A stretch of 64,000 bases of DNA from Amycolatopsis nalaikhensis (GCF_030264295.1 NZ_CP127173.1:2859501-2923500); one strand, 5' to 3'. Positions 43,488 to 52,159 are shown, numbered from the stretch's first letter. The notes: generated by a model from the sequence alone, not told the origin. Program-made: numbers and translations.

Positions 43488-43563
43488 GCTGGACCTCCCT
43501 GTTGCTGCCCGGAGACGGTACCGGGCGCCACCACGGCAGGGTGATTTCGGCACGCTTGCCGCC

Positions 43564-43586
43564 TTACCTACTGGCGGGTAGCCTTA
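43564..43586. promoter_or_regulatory. Second locus-type operator, upstream of SCP2-like gene
   Basis: TTACCTACTGG and the following GGGTAGCCTTA form an imperfect dyad like that at 40595-40616 (common ACCTACT and GTAG). It lies between the divergent TetR and SCP2-like genes, so one regulator could act on both and on fadA2/fabG4. Confidence 0.55.
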
Positions 43587-43614
43587 CGCTTGAGTAACTG
43601 GAGAGAAGGTGACC

Positions 43615-44277
43615 ATGGCCGACAACGCCGGGATGACCAGCGCCGATCAGGTCGCGGACCTCCGTGGGGCGGCGCTGCTCGACGCGCTGGAGCGCCTCGA
43701 CCCGCTCAGCCCCGAGGCACACGCCCTCGACGTCAACGCGCTCGCGGACGCGGTGAGCCCCCGCGACCTCGGCAAGGACGACTTCCGCCGCTTCTTGAAG
43801 GCACTGCTCACGCTGGCCACGCGCGCCCCGGCGTTCGACCTGAGCAAGGTTGACCCGGCACGGTTCGCGTCCCTGGTGTCGTCGGCATCGCGCGCCCAAC
43901 TGGAGAGCGTCGTCGCGGAGCGGCCCCTGCGCGAGCGGGTACTGGACGAGATCTTCGCCCGCATGGGCGCGCACATCCGGCCGGACCGGGCCCGCGACCT
44001 GCACGCGGTGGTCCACTGGCGCCTGTCGGGCGGAATCGGCGAAGGCGGCTACGACCGCTACGAGACGGTGATCTCCCACGGATCGTGCACGGTGAGCCGC
44101 GAGATGCACGCGGCACCGCGAGTCACGATCACCATCGCCCCGGCGGACTTCTTCCGGTTGATCACCCACCAGGCCACGCCGGCGGTGTTGTTCGTCACGG
44201 GAAGAATCAAGGTCAAGGGTGATTTGGCGTTCGCGGCGGGCTTGATCGGCTACTTCGACCTCCCGCACCCCGTATAG
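43615..44277 (+). CDS. SCP2-like sterol/lipid-binding protein (copy 1)
   Basis: A 220-residue protein. The C-terminal 110 residues form an SCP2-type fold: VVHWRLSGG, YDRYETVISHGSCTVS, VTITIAPADFFRLIT and VLFVTGRIKVKGDL. The N-terminal 90 residues are a helical domain of unknown role. ATG 43615 lies seven bases after GGAGAGAAGG. SCP2 proteins bind sterols or fatty acyl-CoA, which suits a locus for fatty-acid processing. It is paralogous to the next gene. Confidence 0.82.
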   Translation: MADNAGMTSADQVADLRGAALLDALERLDPLSPEAHALDVNALADAVSPRDLGKDDFRRFLKALLTLATRAPAFDLSKVDPARFASLVSSASRAQLESVVAERPLRERVLDEIFARMGAHIRPDRARDLHAVVHWRLSGGIGEGGYDRYETVISHGSCTVSREMHAAPRVTITIAPADFFRLITHQATPAVLFVTGRIKVKGDLAFAAGLIGYFDLPHPV

Positions 44278-44286
44278 TCCGTCGGT

Positions 44287-44898
44287 GTGCCCCGAAAAGC
44301 GAAGTGGCGCCTTTCCCGGCCCCGAAGTGTCCGCGGCACCCACGTGGTGAACGCGTTCGCGGAGAAGCTCGTCATCGGCAACCTGACGCCGGCGCAGTTC
44401 ATCCAGGTACTGGAAACCCTGCACATGCTCGGCGAAGCGGGAGCGGGCATCGAGCTGAGCTCCCTGTCGACGGACGTGCTGGTGGACGTGGTGCGCCGGG
44501 CGTCCCGCGAGCAGCTGAAGGCGATCGCGGAGCACCCCGAGTTGCGCGCGGTGTTCTTGGACGAGATATTCCGCCGAATGTCCGAGCATTTCGTGCCGCA
44601 CCGGGCGCGTCACGTGGACTTCGTGGTTTCTTGGCGCTTTTCGGAAGGAAGCGGAGAGGACGGCTACGACCGTTTCCAGACGGTGATCGAGGACGGCGTG
44701 TGCGTTTCCTCGGCAGACCTGTCCCGCAGCCCGGACACAACGATCACGTTGTCGGTGGACGACTTCATCCGCATGGCAACGGGCAATGCGGCGGTGGCGG
44801 CGATGTTCGTGACGGGCCGGGTGAAGGTGAAGGGCGAGTACGCCCCGGCGGTGCGGTTCTCCAGCTACTTCGACATCCCCAAGCCGACGAGCGATTAG
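44287..44898 (+). CDS. SCP2-like sterol/lipid-binding protein (copy 2)
   Basis: A 203-residue paralogue read from GTG 44287, ten bases after copy 1. Shared blocks are DEIFRRMSEHFVPHRARHVDFVV, the strand pattern of VSWRFSEGSGEDGYDRFQTVI, and FVTGRVKVKGEY. It differs in a shorter N-terminal domain. Its stop directly abuts the convergent vsr stop. The two genes are likely co-transcribed from the operator-bearing promoter and could form a heterodimeric lipid carrier. Confidence 0.82.
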   Translation: MPRKAKWRLSRPRSVRGTHVVNAFAEKLVIGNLTPAQFIQVLETLHMLGEAGAGIELSSLSTDVLVDVVRRASREQLKAIAEHPELRAVFLDEIFRRMSEHFVPHRARHVDFVVSWRFSEGSGEDGYDRFQTVIEDGVCVSSADLSRSPDTTITLSVDDFIRMATGNAAVAAMFVTGRVKVKGEYAPAVRFSSYFDIPKPTSD

Positions 44899-45312
44899 TC
44901 AGCGGCGTTCGCGGACAGCGGTGATGACCCGGTCCGCAGCCACGTCGACGGTCTCGTGCTCCCAGATCCGGAGCGGAAGCCAGCCCGCCTCCTGAAGCCG
45001 GGCGTCGGTGTCGGCGTCGCGTTTGCGGTTCGTTTCGATCTTGTCCCGCCAGAAGTCCGCGTTGTTCTTGGGCCAGGTGGCGTGCTCCGGACAGCCGTGC
45101 CAAAAGCAGCCGTCCACGAAGACCGCCACACGGGCCGGTCCGAAGACCAGGTCGGCCTCGCGTCGCACGCCTTTGATCGGCCTGCGGTGCACCCGGTAGC
45201 GGAACCCGGCGCGGTGGAGGACTTGGCGCAGGGCCATCTCGATCCCGGTGTTCCGAGACTTCTGCTTGCTCATCCGGAGGCTCACGGCGGACGTGGTTTT
45301 CAGACGCTCCAC
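44899..45312 (-). CDS. vsr: Very short patch repair endonuclease
   Basis: A 137-residue Vsr. The hallmark FVDGCFWHGCPEH is present with its zinc-binding Cys/His, preceded by KGVRREADLVFGP (catalytic Asp) and followed by WPKNNADFWRDKI, KRD and LPLRIWEHE. Vsr nicks 5' of T in T:G mismatches arising by 5-methylcytosine deamination. It normally sits beside a cytosine-5 methyltransferase gene, which is not seen here. Start GTG 45312. Confidence 0.93.
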   Translation of the reverse strand: MERLKTTSAVSLRMSKQKSRNTGIEMALRQVLHRAGFRYRVHRRPIKGVRREADLVFGPARVAVFVDGCFWHGCPEHATWPKNNADFWRDKIETNRKRDADTDARLQEAGWLPLRIWEHETVDVAADRVITAVRERR

Positions 45313-45345
45313 GCGCTCATTGTGGCCCCGGCCTAGGTGAACCGC

Positions 45346-45816
45346 TCAGCCCTCGATGACGCGTCCCTCGATCACCGTCGGCTGGTCCCGCCGCTGAGGC
45401 TCGTCCGAAGAGACGACCTCGCTGTCCACCACCATCACCGGCCCGCGACGCTGGTTGGCGAACCGAATTGCTCGCTTCTCCACCCGCTTCAACCACCACC
45501 GACGAACCACAGCCCGCGACGGCGGCAGCATCAGCAGCAACCCGAGGACGTCACTGACGAACCCCGGCACGAGGATCAACACCCCACCAAGGCCGACGAG
45601 CATCCCGTCGGTGAGTTCCTTCTCCGCGGGCTGCCCGGCCCGGGCCGCCGAGAGGAACGCCCGCATCGCCTTGCCGCCCTCGCGACGGGCGAGCCAAGAC
45701 CCCAGGAACGCGCCGGCCAGCAGGAGGCCCAGCGTGCCGAGCACGCCGACCGCCGAACCGACCGCCCAGATCGCGGCGATCTCGGCGAAGACGTAAAGCA
45801 GGAACGCGACAGCCAT
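45346..45816 (-). CDS. fxsA: FxsA-family membrane protein
   Basis: A 156-residue protein with three or four N-terminal helices: VAFLLYVFAEIAAIWAVG, GTLGLLLAGAFLGSWLAR, and GMLVGLGGVLILVPGFVSDVLGLLLMLP. The GGVLILVPGFVSDVLG pattern is diagnostic of FxsA. The C-terminal tail is hydrophilic and acidic. FxsA suppresses F-exclusion of phage T7 in E. coli; its normal role is unclear. ATG 45816 is used since upstream residues overlap the divergent promoter. Confidence 0.93.
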   Translation of the reverse strand: MAVAFLLYVFAEIAAIWAVGSAVGVLGTLGLLLAGAFLGSWLARREGGKAMRAFLSAARAGQPAEKELTDGMLVGLGGVLILVPGFVSDVLGLLLMLPPSRAVVRRWWLKRVEKRAIRFANQRRGPVMVVDSEVVSSDEPQRRDQPTVIEGRVIEG

Positions 45817-45884
45817 ACCCGCACAACGAACGACCTGTCCGATTTGCTCCCGTGCCCTCGGTGCACCGGCTAGTCTCACCCCTC

Positions 45885-47186
45885 GTGTCCGACTGGCTCC
45901 GCTGGCTGCTCATCGCGTTGTGCCTGGTCTTAGCCCTGCTGATCGTCACGCGAGGGCGGCGTCGGCGGGGGTTTCCCGGGGTCACCTGGACCCTTCCGCA
46001 GCGGACGGCGAAGCGGCGCGGCATGGTCGCCTCGGTCCTCGGCTGGCTCGTCGTCGCCCTGCTCGTCGCCGGGGTGGCCGGGGGTGGCCTGCTCTGGTTC
46101 CTCGGCTGGCCGCGGCTGCCGAGTGCCGGGCAGTTCGACGTCTCCCAGGTGCTCGACCTGCTGAAGATCGCCCTCTCCGTCGTCGCCGGGTTCGGTGGTG
46201 TCGTGCTGCTCGCCGTGAACTACCGGAAGCAGCGGGTCGCCGAAGACGAGCATGACCTGGCCGTTCAGCGCGCCGAACGCGAAGCGGTCCAGAAGTTCAA
46301 CGAACGGTTCGGCAGCGCGGCCGAGCAGCTCGCCAACGACAACGCCGCCGTCCGGCTCGCCGGCGTCTACGCGATGGCCGGCCTGGCCGACGACTGGGCC
46401 GACAAGCGCCAGGTCTGCGTCGACGTCCTGTGCGGCTACCTCCGGATCACCCGCGAAGCCGACGGTGAGGCCGAAGTGCGAGAGGCGATCCTGCGCGTGA
46501 TCCGCGACCGCACCCGCCGGAGCGGGAAACTGTCCTGGTCCGCGCTCGACTTCGACTTCACCGGCGTGACGATCGAGAACGCCGACTTCGCGCGCCGCGA
46601 ATTCAGCGGTGAGGTCCTGTTCGACGGCGCGGAGTTCGTCGGTGGGATCGCTTCGTTCGCCGGCGCCGAGTTCGGGAAGCTGAGCTTTCACGGCACCCGG
46701 TTCTCCGCGGCCGAAACGACCTTTGGCGGCATGACCGTCACCGGCGGCAAAGCCGAGTTCGTCGGCGCCGAGTTCACCGGCGACAAGGTGGACTTCGCCG
46801 ACGGATACCTGCAGTCCTCGTCGGTGGCCTTCTTCCGCTGCCGGTTCGCGGCGCCCCGGGTCGACTTCTCGAACCTGGACTTCGCCTTCGGCCGGCTGGT
46901 GTTCGACCGGTGCGACTTCGCCGACCTCGAGCTCGACCTCTCGATCGGTCTCGACGACCAGCCGTCTTCCCTGGTGCCGGTGCTCGTGGAGAACTGCCGG
47001 TTCGAACGGTGCCGGATCGACCTGAGCCGGGGCGGGCACGGCGTCAAGCTCGCGGATTGCGTGCTCGACACCGTGACCGTCGCCGGTCCGGCCGAGGAAG
47101 TGCAGTGGCCGGGCAACGAGCTGCGCGGCGGCACCTCGCTGCTTAGCCGGGCACCTCGTCCAGGTACGCCTGAGCCTGCAGCGTGA
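45885..47186 (+). CDS. Membrane-anchored pentapeptide-repeat-like protein
   Basis: A 433-residue protein starting at GTG 45885; TAGTCT ends eight bases upstream, suggesting leaderless translation. Two or three helices lie in residues 1-115 (WLRWLLIALCLVLALLIV, VLGWLVVALLVAGVAGGGLLW). A charged linker with EAVQKFNERFGSAAEQL and DVLCGYLR follows, as in actinobacterial pentapeptide proteins. The C-terminal half is a degenerate pentapeptide-type beta helix (F-D-F-T-G-V-T-I-E-N-A-D-F). The 3' 44 bases overlap the convergent ABC exporter gene. Confidence 0.75.
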   Translation: MSDWLRWLLIALCLVLALLIVTRGRRRRGFPGVTWTLPQRTAKRRGMVASVLGWLVVALLVAGVAGGGLLWFLGWPRLPSAGQFDVSQVLDLLKIALSVVAGFGGVVLLAVNYRKQRVAEDEHDLAVQRAEREAVQKFNERFGSAAEQLANDNAAVRLAGVYAMAGLADDWADKRQVCVDVLCGYLRITREADGEAEVREAILRVIRDRTRRSGKLSWSALDFDFTGVTIENADFARREFSGEVLFDGAEFVGGIASFAGAEFGKLSFHGTRFSAAETTFGGMTVTGGKAEFVGAEFTGDKVDFADGYLQSSSVAFFRCRFAAPRVDFSNLDFAFGRLVFDRCDFADLELDLSIGLDDQPSSLVPVLVENCRFERCRIDLSRGGHGVKLADCVLDTVTVAGPAEEVQWPGNELRGGTSLLSRAPRPGTPEPAA

Positions 47187-49113
47187 ACAGCTCCGCGTAC
47201 CCGGCCTTCGCGGCCATCAGCTCCTCGTGCGTCCCGTACTCGGCGACCTTCCCATGGTCCAGCAACAGGATCCGCTCGGCCTGCCGCACGGTCGAGAACC
47301 GGTGCGAGATGTACAACGTCGTCCGGCCTTCGGACAATGAGCGCAGCCGCGAGAACAGGTCGTGCTCGGCCTGCGCGTCCAACGCCGATGTCGGCTCGTC
47401 CAGTATCAAGATCGGTGCCTCGCGCTGGAACGCCCGCGCCAAAGCGATCTTCTGCCACTCGCCGCCGGACAGCGAAACGCCCTGGTCGAACCACCTTCCC
47501 AACGGGCTGTCGTAGCCCTGTGGCAGCCGCTCGATGCGCTCGTCCGCGCCCGCTCGGCGGGCCGAATTCTCGATGTGCGGCCGGTCCTCCAGGCGGGACA
47601 GGTCGCCCAAGCCGATGTTCTCCGCCGCCGTTCCCTGGTACGTCACGTAGTCCTGGAACATCGCGCTGATCCGCTTCCGCAGCTCCACCGGGTCGTACTC
47701 GCGGATGTCGACGCCGTCGAGGCGGATGCGGCCGCCTGTCGGGTCGTACAACCGGCACAGGAGCTTGAACAGCGTCGACTTGCCCGCTCCGTTGCGGCCC
47801 ACCACCGCCACCGTCTCGCCGGGGCGAATCTCGAAGCTGACGTTGTCCAGCGCGGGCTCGTCCGAGCCCGGGTAGCTGAACGTCACCGCGTCGAACTCGA
47901 TGTGTCCCTCCACCGTGGACGGGAACGCGCGTGGCGACGCGGGTGCCGTGATCTCCGGCTTCGTGCCCAGGAACCGGTACAACGTGTCCAGGTACAGGTT
48001 GTTCTCGTACATCCCCGAGAACGCCGTGAACAGCCCCGACACGGACGTCTGCACCGACGTCGCCGCGGCCGTGTACAGCGCCAGGTCGCCGAGCGTGAGC
48101 CGGCCACCGACCGCCTGCAGCGCGATGTACAGCGCGATCGCCGACCCCGCGAACGTGCTCAGCAGCCCCCAAGACGTCGAGCTGATGTTGCGGTTGATCG
48201 TCAGCTTCCGCTGCCGCTCGTAGGACACGGTGCCCAGCCGCCGGAACCGGTCGACGAAGTACGGGCCCAGCCCGAACAGCTTCGTCTCCTTGGCGTACGT
48301 GTCCGTCGTGACCAAAGAGGACAGATAGTCCATCCGCCGCTTGATCGGCGACATCAGGAACGTCAGCCAGAACGCGCGCGAGCCGTACTTCGACTGCGAG
48401 ATGAACGCCGGGATCGGTGCCACCAGCGCGACCAGCGCCAGCAGCGGGCTGATCGCGACGAGCAGCGCGATCATGCTGCCGAACGTGATCAGCGTCCGCA
48501 CCAGGCCCAACGCCGAGTTCATCATCGACAGCGGGCGCGTCGGGGCCTCCTGCGCCGCCTGGCGCAGCATGTCGTACGACGTCGAACCCTCGAAGTACGC
48601 CAGGTGCAGCTCACTCGCGTGCGCCATCACCTGGTGGCGGATCGTCAGCGTCATGCGTTCCTGCAGCAGCGACTGCGCGATCGACGTCAACGCGCTGCTG
48701 ATCGCCGTCGCCGCGAGCACGCCGAACTGGAACAGCGCGACGTTCACGATGTCGCCGGTCGTCCCCTTGCCCTGGATCGCCGCGACGACCGAGTCCAGCA
48801 GCAGCTTCGCGACGTACGCGGTCACCGTCGGCAAGAGCCCCGACAACAGCGTGATCAGGGCCAACAGGATCGTCAGGACCGGGCTGGCCTGCCACGTCAG
48901 CTTCACGACCTTCGGCAGGCCGCGGACCGTCCCGGCGACGGACGTCTTCGCGCGCTTCAGCCGCGAGCGCAGGTCTTTGGGCTGGTCGTCCTGCTTCGGC
49001 TCGGGGATGTCGACCGGTCCCGTGAGCCCGCTTTCGGGCACCGTGACGGCGTGCCGCCGCCGCCCGCGCCGGGCCAGCATGAACTCCATGCCGCCCCCAC
49101 CGCCCGGGATCAT
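47143..49113 (-). CDS. Fused ABC exporter (permease-ATPase)
   Basis: A 656-residue half-exporter with an approximately 80-residue cytoplasmic lead, six membrane helices in about 90-370 and a C-terminal ATPase. Walker A is GRNGAGKST, Walker [12 protein letters not shown], signature SLSGGEWQKIALARAF and switch YISHRF. It resembles multidrug/lipid exporters that dimerise. ATG 49113 overlaps the TetR stop (ATGA), so regulator and exporter are coupled. The unusually Gly-rich start (IPGGGGG) might mean the true start is internal. Confidence 0.92.
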   Translation of the reverse strand: MIPGGGGGMEFMLARRGRRRHAVTVPESGLTGPVDIPEPKQDDQPKDLRSRLKRAKTSVAGTVRGLPKVVKLTWQASPVLTILLALITLLSGLLPTVTAYVAKLLLDSVVAAIQGKGTTGDIVNVALFQFGVLAATAISSALTSIAQSLLQERMTLTIRHQVMAHASELHLAYFEGSTSYDMLRQAAQEAPTRPLSMMNSALGLVRTLITFGSMIALLVAISPLLALVALVAPIPAFISQSKYGSRAFWLTFLMSPIKRRMDYLSSLVTTDTYAKETKLFGLGPYFVDRFRRLGTVSYERQRKLTINRNISSTSWGLLSTFAGSAIALYIALQAVGGRLTLGDLALYTAAATSVQTSVSGLFTAFSGMYENNLYLDTLYRFLGTKPEITAPASPRAFPSTVEGHIEFDAVTFSYPGSDEPALDNVSFEIRPGETVAVVGRNGAGKSTLFKLLCRLYDPTGGRIRLDGVDIREYDPVELRKRISAMFQDYVTYQGTAAENIGLGDLSRLEDRPHIENSARRAGADERIERLPQGYDSPLGRWFDQGVSLSGGEWQKIALARAFQREAPILILDEPTSALDAQAEHDLFSRLRSLSEGRTTLYISHRFSTVRQAERILLLDHGKVAEYGTHEELMAAKAGYAELFTLQAQAYLDEVPG

Positions 49114-49742
49114 CCGGCCTCCACGGCGCCGTGCAGGAAGACGTCGACCACCTGGCGCGTGGTCGGCGCGTCGACGTCCGGCGCGAGCCGCCGTCCGCCG
49201 AACAGCATCGTGAGGAAGAGCGCCGCCAGCTGCTCGGGCGGCAGGCGCAGCCGGTCCTTCTCGGGGACGAACAGCTCGACGATCGCCCCGCGCATGGCCG
49301 CCATCGACTCGCGGCGGCCGCCCTTCCAGGTGCCGCGCTGATCCTTCAGGCGCTGCTCGGGGTCGCCGCGGTGCTTGTGCCTGCCGGACGCGTGCAGGGC
49401 GCCCATCAGCGCCCCCATCCGCTCGAGGTGCGCGCCGAGCGCCTCGGCGGCCTCGACGAGCCGGTCTTCCAGCGGCTGGTCGATCGGGATTTCGGCGATC
49501 GCGTCGAGCACGTGGTCGGGCCGCAGTGCCTCGGCCGTGCAGGCGTCGAACAGCTCGTCCTTGTCCTTGAACGCGCGGAAGATGGTGCCCTCGCCGATGC
49601 CGGCGGCGCGGGCGATCTGACTCGTGGTCACGTTCGCGCCGTGCTCCATGAGGAGCGGCAGCACCGCGTGCACGATCATGGCGCGCCGGGCTTCGACGCT
49701 CATGCCCGGCGCTCTCCGCCGGGTTTCGGGTGCTGGTGTCAT
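49110..49742 (-). CDS. TetR-family regulator of the ABC exporter
   Basis: A 210-residue regulator with helix-turn-helix QIARAAGIGEGTIFRAFKDKDELF at about 42-65 and a helical C-terminal domain of the multidrug-regulator type. It is the first gene of the operon with the exporter. A palindromic operator 15 bases upstream suits autorepression. ATG 49742 gives about 13 extra residues before the HTH helix and could be replaced by the ATG at 49703. Confidence 0.9.
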   Translation of the reverse strand: MTPAPETRRRAPGMSVEARRAMIVHAVLPLLMEHGANVTTSQIARAAGIGEGTIFRAFKDKDELFDACTAEALRPDHVLDAIAEIPIDQPLEDRLVEAAEALGAHLERMGALMGALHASGRHKHRGDPEQRLKDQRGTWKGGRRESMAAMRGAIVELFVPEKDRLRLPPEQLAALFLTMLFGGRRLAPDVDAPTTRQVVDVFLHGAVEAG

Positions 49743-49756
49743 GCCGTCCAGTGTGC

Positions 49757-49774
49757 GGAGTGAGCACTCACTCC
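49757..49774. promoter_or_regulatory. Palindromic operator of the TetR-exporter operon
   Basis: GGAGTGAG-CA-CTCACTCC has eight-base perfect arms 15 bases ahead of the TetR start codon. GAGTGA/TCACTC half-sites are typical of TetR-family drug-exporter regulators. Confidence 0.75.
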
Positions 49775-49789
49775 GTCAAGCGGGTAAAA

Positions 49790-49817
49790 GTGAGGGCCGC
49801 CCGAAAGCGGCCCTCAC
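49790..49817 (-). terminator. Hairpin terminator of the bkd operon
   Basis: GTGAGGGCCGC and GCGGCCCTCAC are perfect 11-base arms around CCGAAA. On the minus strand it starts ten bases after the E2 stop and is followed by TTTTACCCGC. Confidence 0.88.
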
Positions 49818-49827
49818 CTGGCAAAAC

Positions 49828-51150
49828 TCAGTACGTCATCGCCATCGCCGGGTCGGCCAGGAGGGCGCCGACGTCGGCCAGGAACTCCGAACCCTGCTGG
49901 CCGTCGATCACCCGGTGGTCGAAGCTCAGCGACAGCTGCATCACCTTGCGGACCCGCAGCTCGCCGTCCACCACCCACGGCGTGTCGCGGATCGAGCCGA
50001 GGGCCAGGATCGCCGACTCGCCCGGGTTGATGATCGGCGTGCCCGTGTCGATGCCGAACACCCCGATGTTGCTGATCGTGAAGGTGCCGTTGGCCATGTC
50101 GGCCGGGGTCGTCTTGCCCGCCCGGGCCGTCTCCGTGAGCTGCGTCAGCGACTCCGCCAGCTCCTTCAGCGACATCGAGTCGGCGTCGCGGATCTTCGGC
50201 ACGATCAGCCCGCGCGGCGTCGCCGCGGCGATCCCGAGGTGCACGTAGTCCTTGTAGACGATCTCCTGCGCCTCTTCGTCCCAGACGGCGTTGATGTCCG
50301 GGGTGCGCTTCGCCGCCAGGCACACGGCCTTCGCCGCGAACGTCAGCGGCGTCACCTTGATCCCGGCGAACTCCCGCGACTTCTTCAGCTTCTCGCGGAA
50401 CTCCATCATCGGCGTGACGTCGATGGTCAGGAACTCCGTGACGTGCGGAGCGGTGTACGCGCTCTGCACCATCGCCGCCGCGGTCATCTTGCGGACGCCC
50501 TTGATCGGCACGCGCCGCTCGCGCGTGCCACTGTCCACAGTGGGCGCGGCGACCGGGGTCCCGTTGGCGGCGCGCTCGACGTCTTCACGCGTGATGACGC
50601 CGCCGTCCGCGGTTCCGGTGAGCGCGTGCAGATCGACGCCGAGGTCCTTCGCCAGCTTCCGCACCGGCGGCTTCGCCAGCGGGACGTACCCACCACGCGG
50701 GGCGGCCGGAGCCGGAGCAGGAGCCGGAGGAGCGGCGACAGCGGCGGCCGGAGCGGGAGCCGGAGCCGCGCCCTTCCGGGCCCGCCGCTGCGTGACGACG
50801 GCCTTGGAGCCGTAGCCGACCAGCGGCTTCATCTCCTCTTCCTCGGCGGGAGCCGAGGAAGCAGGCGCGGGCGTGGCGGCGGGAGCGGGCGCCGCGGCGC
50901 CGTCCGGGTCGACGTCGATGGTGAGGATCGGCGTGCCGACCTCCACCGTCTGCCCCGGCTCGACGTGCAGCTCCGTGACCACTCCGGCCCACGGGATCGG
51001 TAGCTCGACAGCGGCCTTCGCGGTCTCGATCTCGACCACGATCTGGTTGACCGCCACCGTGTCGCCCGGCTTCACGTGCCAGGACAGGATGTCGGCTTCG
51101 GTCAGCCCCTCCGCCGTGTCGGCCAAGGGGAATTGCTTGTACGTAGGCAT
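49828..51150 (-). CDS. bkdC: Branched-chain 2-oxoacid dehydrogenase E2
   Basis: A 440-residue dihydrolipoamide acyltransferase. One lipoyl domain lies at the N-terminus with Lys45 in EIETAKAAVEL. An Ala/Pro-rich linker (residues 85-165) precedes the E1/E3-binding domain (PPVRKLAKDLGVDLHALTGT). The catalytic domain ends with SFDHRVIDG, carrying the His-x3-Asp-Gly of the active site. It forms the core of the complex that makes acyl-CoA from branched-chain 2-oxo acids. It is the last gene after E1 beta, 16 bases away. Confidence 0.93.
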   Translation of the reverse strand: MPTYKQFPLADTAEGLTEADILSWHVKPGDTVAVNQIVVEIETAKAAVELPIPWAGVVTELHVEPGQTVEVGTPILTIDVDPDGAAAPAPAATPAPASSAPAEEEEMKPLVGYGSKAVVTQRRARKGAAPAPAPAAAVAAPPAPAPAPAAPRGGYVPLAKPPVRKLAKDLGVDLHALTGTADGGVITREDVERAANGTPVAAPTVDSGTRERRVPIKGVRKMTAAAMVQSAYTAPHVTEFLTIDVTPMMEFREKLKKSREFAGIKVTPLTFAAKAVCLAAKRTPDINAVWDEEAQEIVYKDYVHLGIAAATPRGLIVPKIRDADSMSLKELAESLTQLTETARAGKTTPADMANGTFTISNIGVFGIDTGTPIINPGESAILALGSIRDTPWVVDGELRVRKVMQLSLSFDHRVIDGQQGSEFLADVGALLADPAMAMTY

Positions 51151-51166
51151 TGCGCGGAGATCCCCC

Positions 51167-52159
51167 TTACCAGGCGAGCGAGCGGTCGACGGCGTGCAGC
51201 ACCCGGTCCAGGTCGGGGAGGTAGTGCTCCTCGAGCTTGGCCGGCGGGTACGGCGTGTCGAACCCGGTCACCCGGAGGACGGGGGCTTCCAGCGAGTAGA
51301 AGCACTCCTGCTGGACGCGCGCGGCGATCTCCGACGTCAGCGACGACTCGGACGGCGCCTCCGACAGCGCGATCAGCCGTCCGGTCTTGCGCACCGACTC
51401 GAACACCGGGCCGAGGTCCAGCGGCGAGAGCGTGCGCAGGTCGATGACCTCCAGCGAGTGGCCCTCGTCCTCGGCCGCGGCGGCCGCGTCGAGCGCGACC
51501 TTCACCGACGGGCCGTACGCGACGACCGTCGCCGTCGTGCCTTCGCGCACGACCTGCGAGGAGAACACCTGCGGCGCCGAGGCGTCCGTGTCGATCTCCG
51601 CGCGCAGCGCACCCGAGTGGTACAGCCGCTTCGGCTCGAAGAACAGCACCGGGTCGTCGGACTTGACCGCCTGCTGGATGCCCCAGTAGGCGTCGGCGGC
51701 GTTCGAGATCGACACGACCTTGAGGCCGGGGATGTGCGCGAACAGCGACTCCGGCGACTCCGAGTGGTGCTCGACCGCGCCGATCCCGCCGCCGAACGGC
51801 ACGCGGATCACGACCGGCATCTTGATCTTGCCCTGCGTCCGGTAGTGCAGTTTCGCCAGCTGCGACGAGATCTGGTCGAAGCCGGGGAAGATGAAGCCCT
51901 CGAACTGGATTTCACACACCGGCCGGAACCCGCGCACGGCCAGGCCGACCGCGGTGCCGATGATGCCGGACTCCGCGAGCGGCGTGTCCAGCACGCGCTG
52001 CTCGCCGAAGTCCTTCTGCAGGCCGTCGGTGATCCGGAAGACGCCGCCGAGCTTGCCGACGTCCTCGCCCATGATCAGGACCTTCGGGTCCTCTTCCATC
52101 GCGCGGCGCAGGCCGAGGTTGAGCGCCTTGCCGATGGTGAGTTTCTGGATGTCGCTCAT
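51167..52159 (-). CDS. bkdB: Branched-chain 2-oxoacid dehydrogenase E1 beta
   Basis: A 330-residue transketolase-like subunit. GKALNLGLRRAMEEDPKVLIMGEDVG at the N-terminus, the FPGFDQISSQLAKLHYRTQG helix and SNAADAYWGIQQAV are E1 beta signatures, and the C-terminal domain has EVIDLRTLSPLD. It forms a heterotetramer with E1 alpha and completes the thiamine-diphosphate site. ATG 52159 overlaps the E1 alpha stop by one base (TGATG), indicating coupled, equimolar synthesis. Confidence 0.94.
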   Translation of the reverse strand: MSDIQKLTIGKALNLGLRRAMEEDPKVLIMGEDVGKLGGVFRITDGLQKDFGEQRVLDTPLAESGIIGTAVGLAVRGFRPVCEIQFEGFIFPGFDQISSQLAKLHYRTQGKIKMPVVIRVPFGGGIGAVEHHSESPESLFAHIPGLKVVSISNAADAYWGIQQAVKSDDPVLFFEPKRLYHSGALRAEIDTDASAPQVFSSQVVREGTTATVVAYGPSVKVALDAAAAAEDEGHSLEVIDLRTLSPLDLGPVFESVRKTGRLIALSEAPSESSLTSEIAARVQQECFYSLEAPVLRVTGFDTPYPPAKLEEHYLPDLDRVLHAVDRSLAW

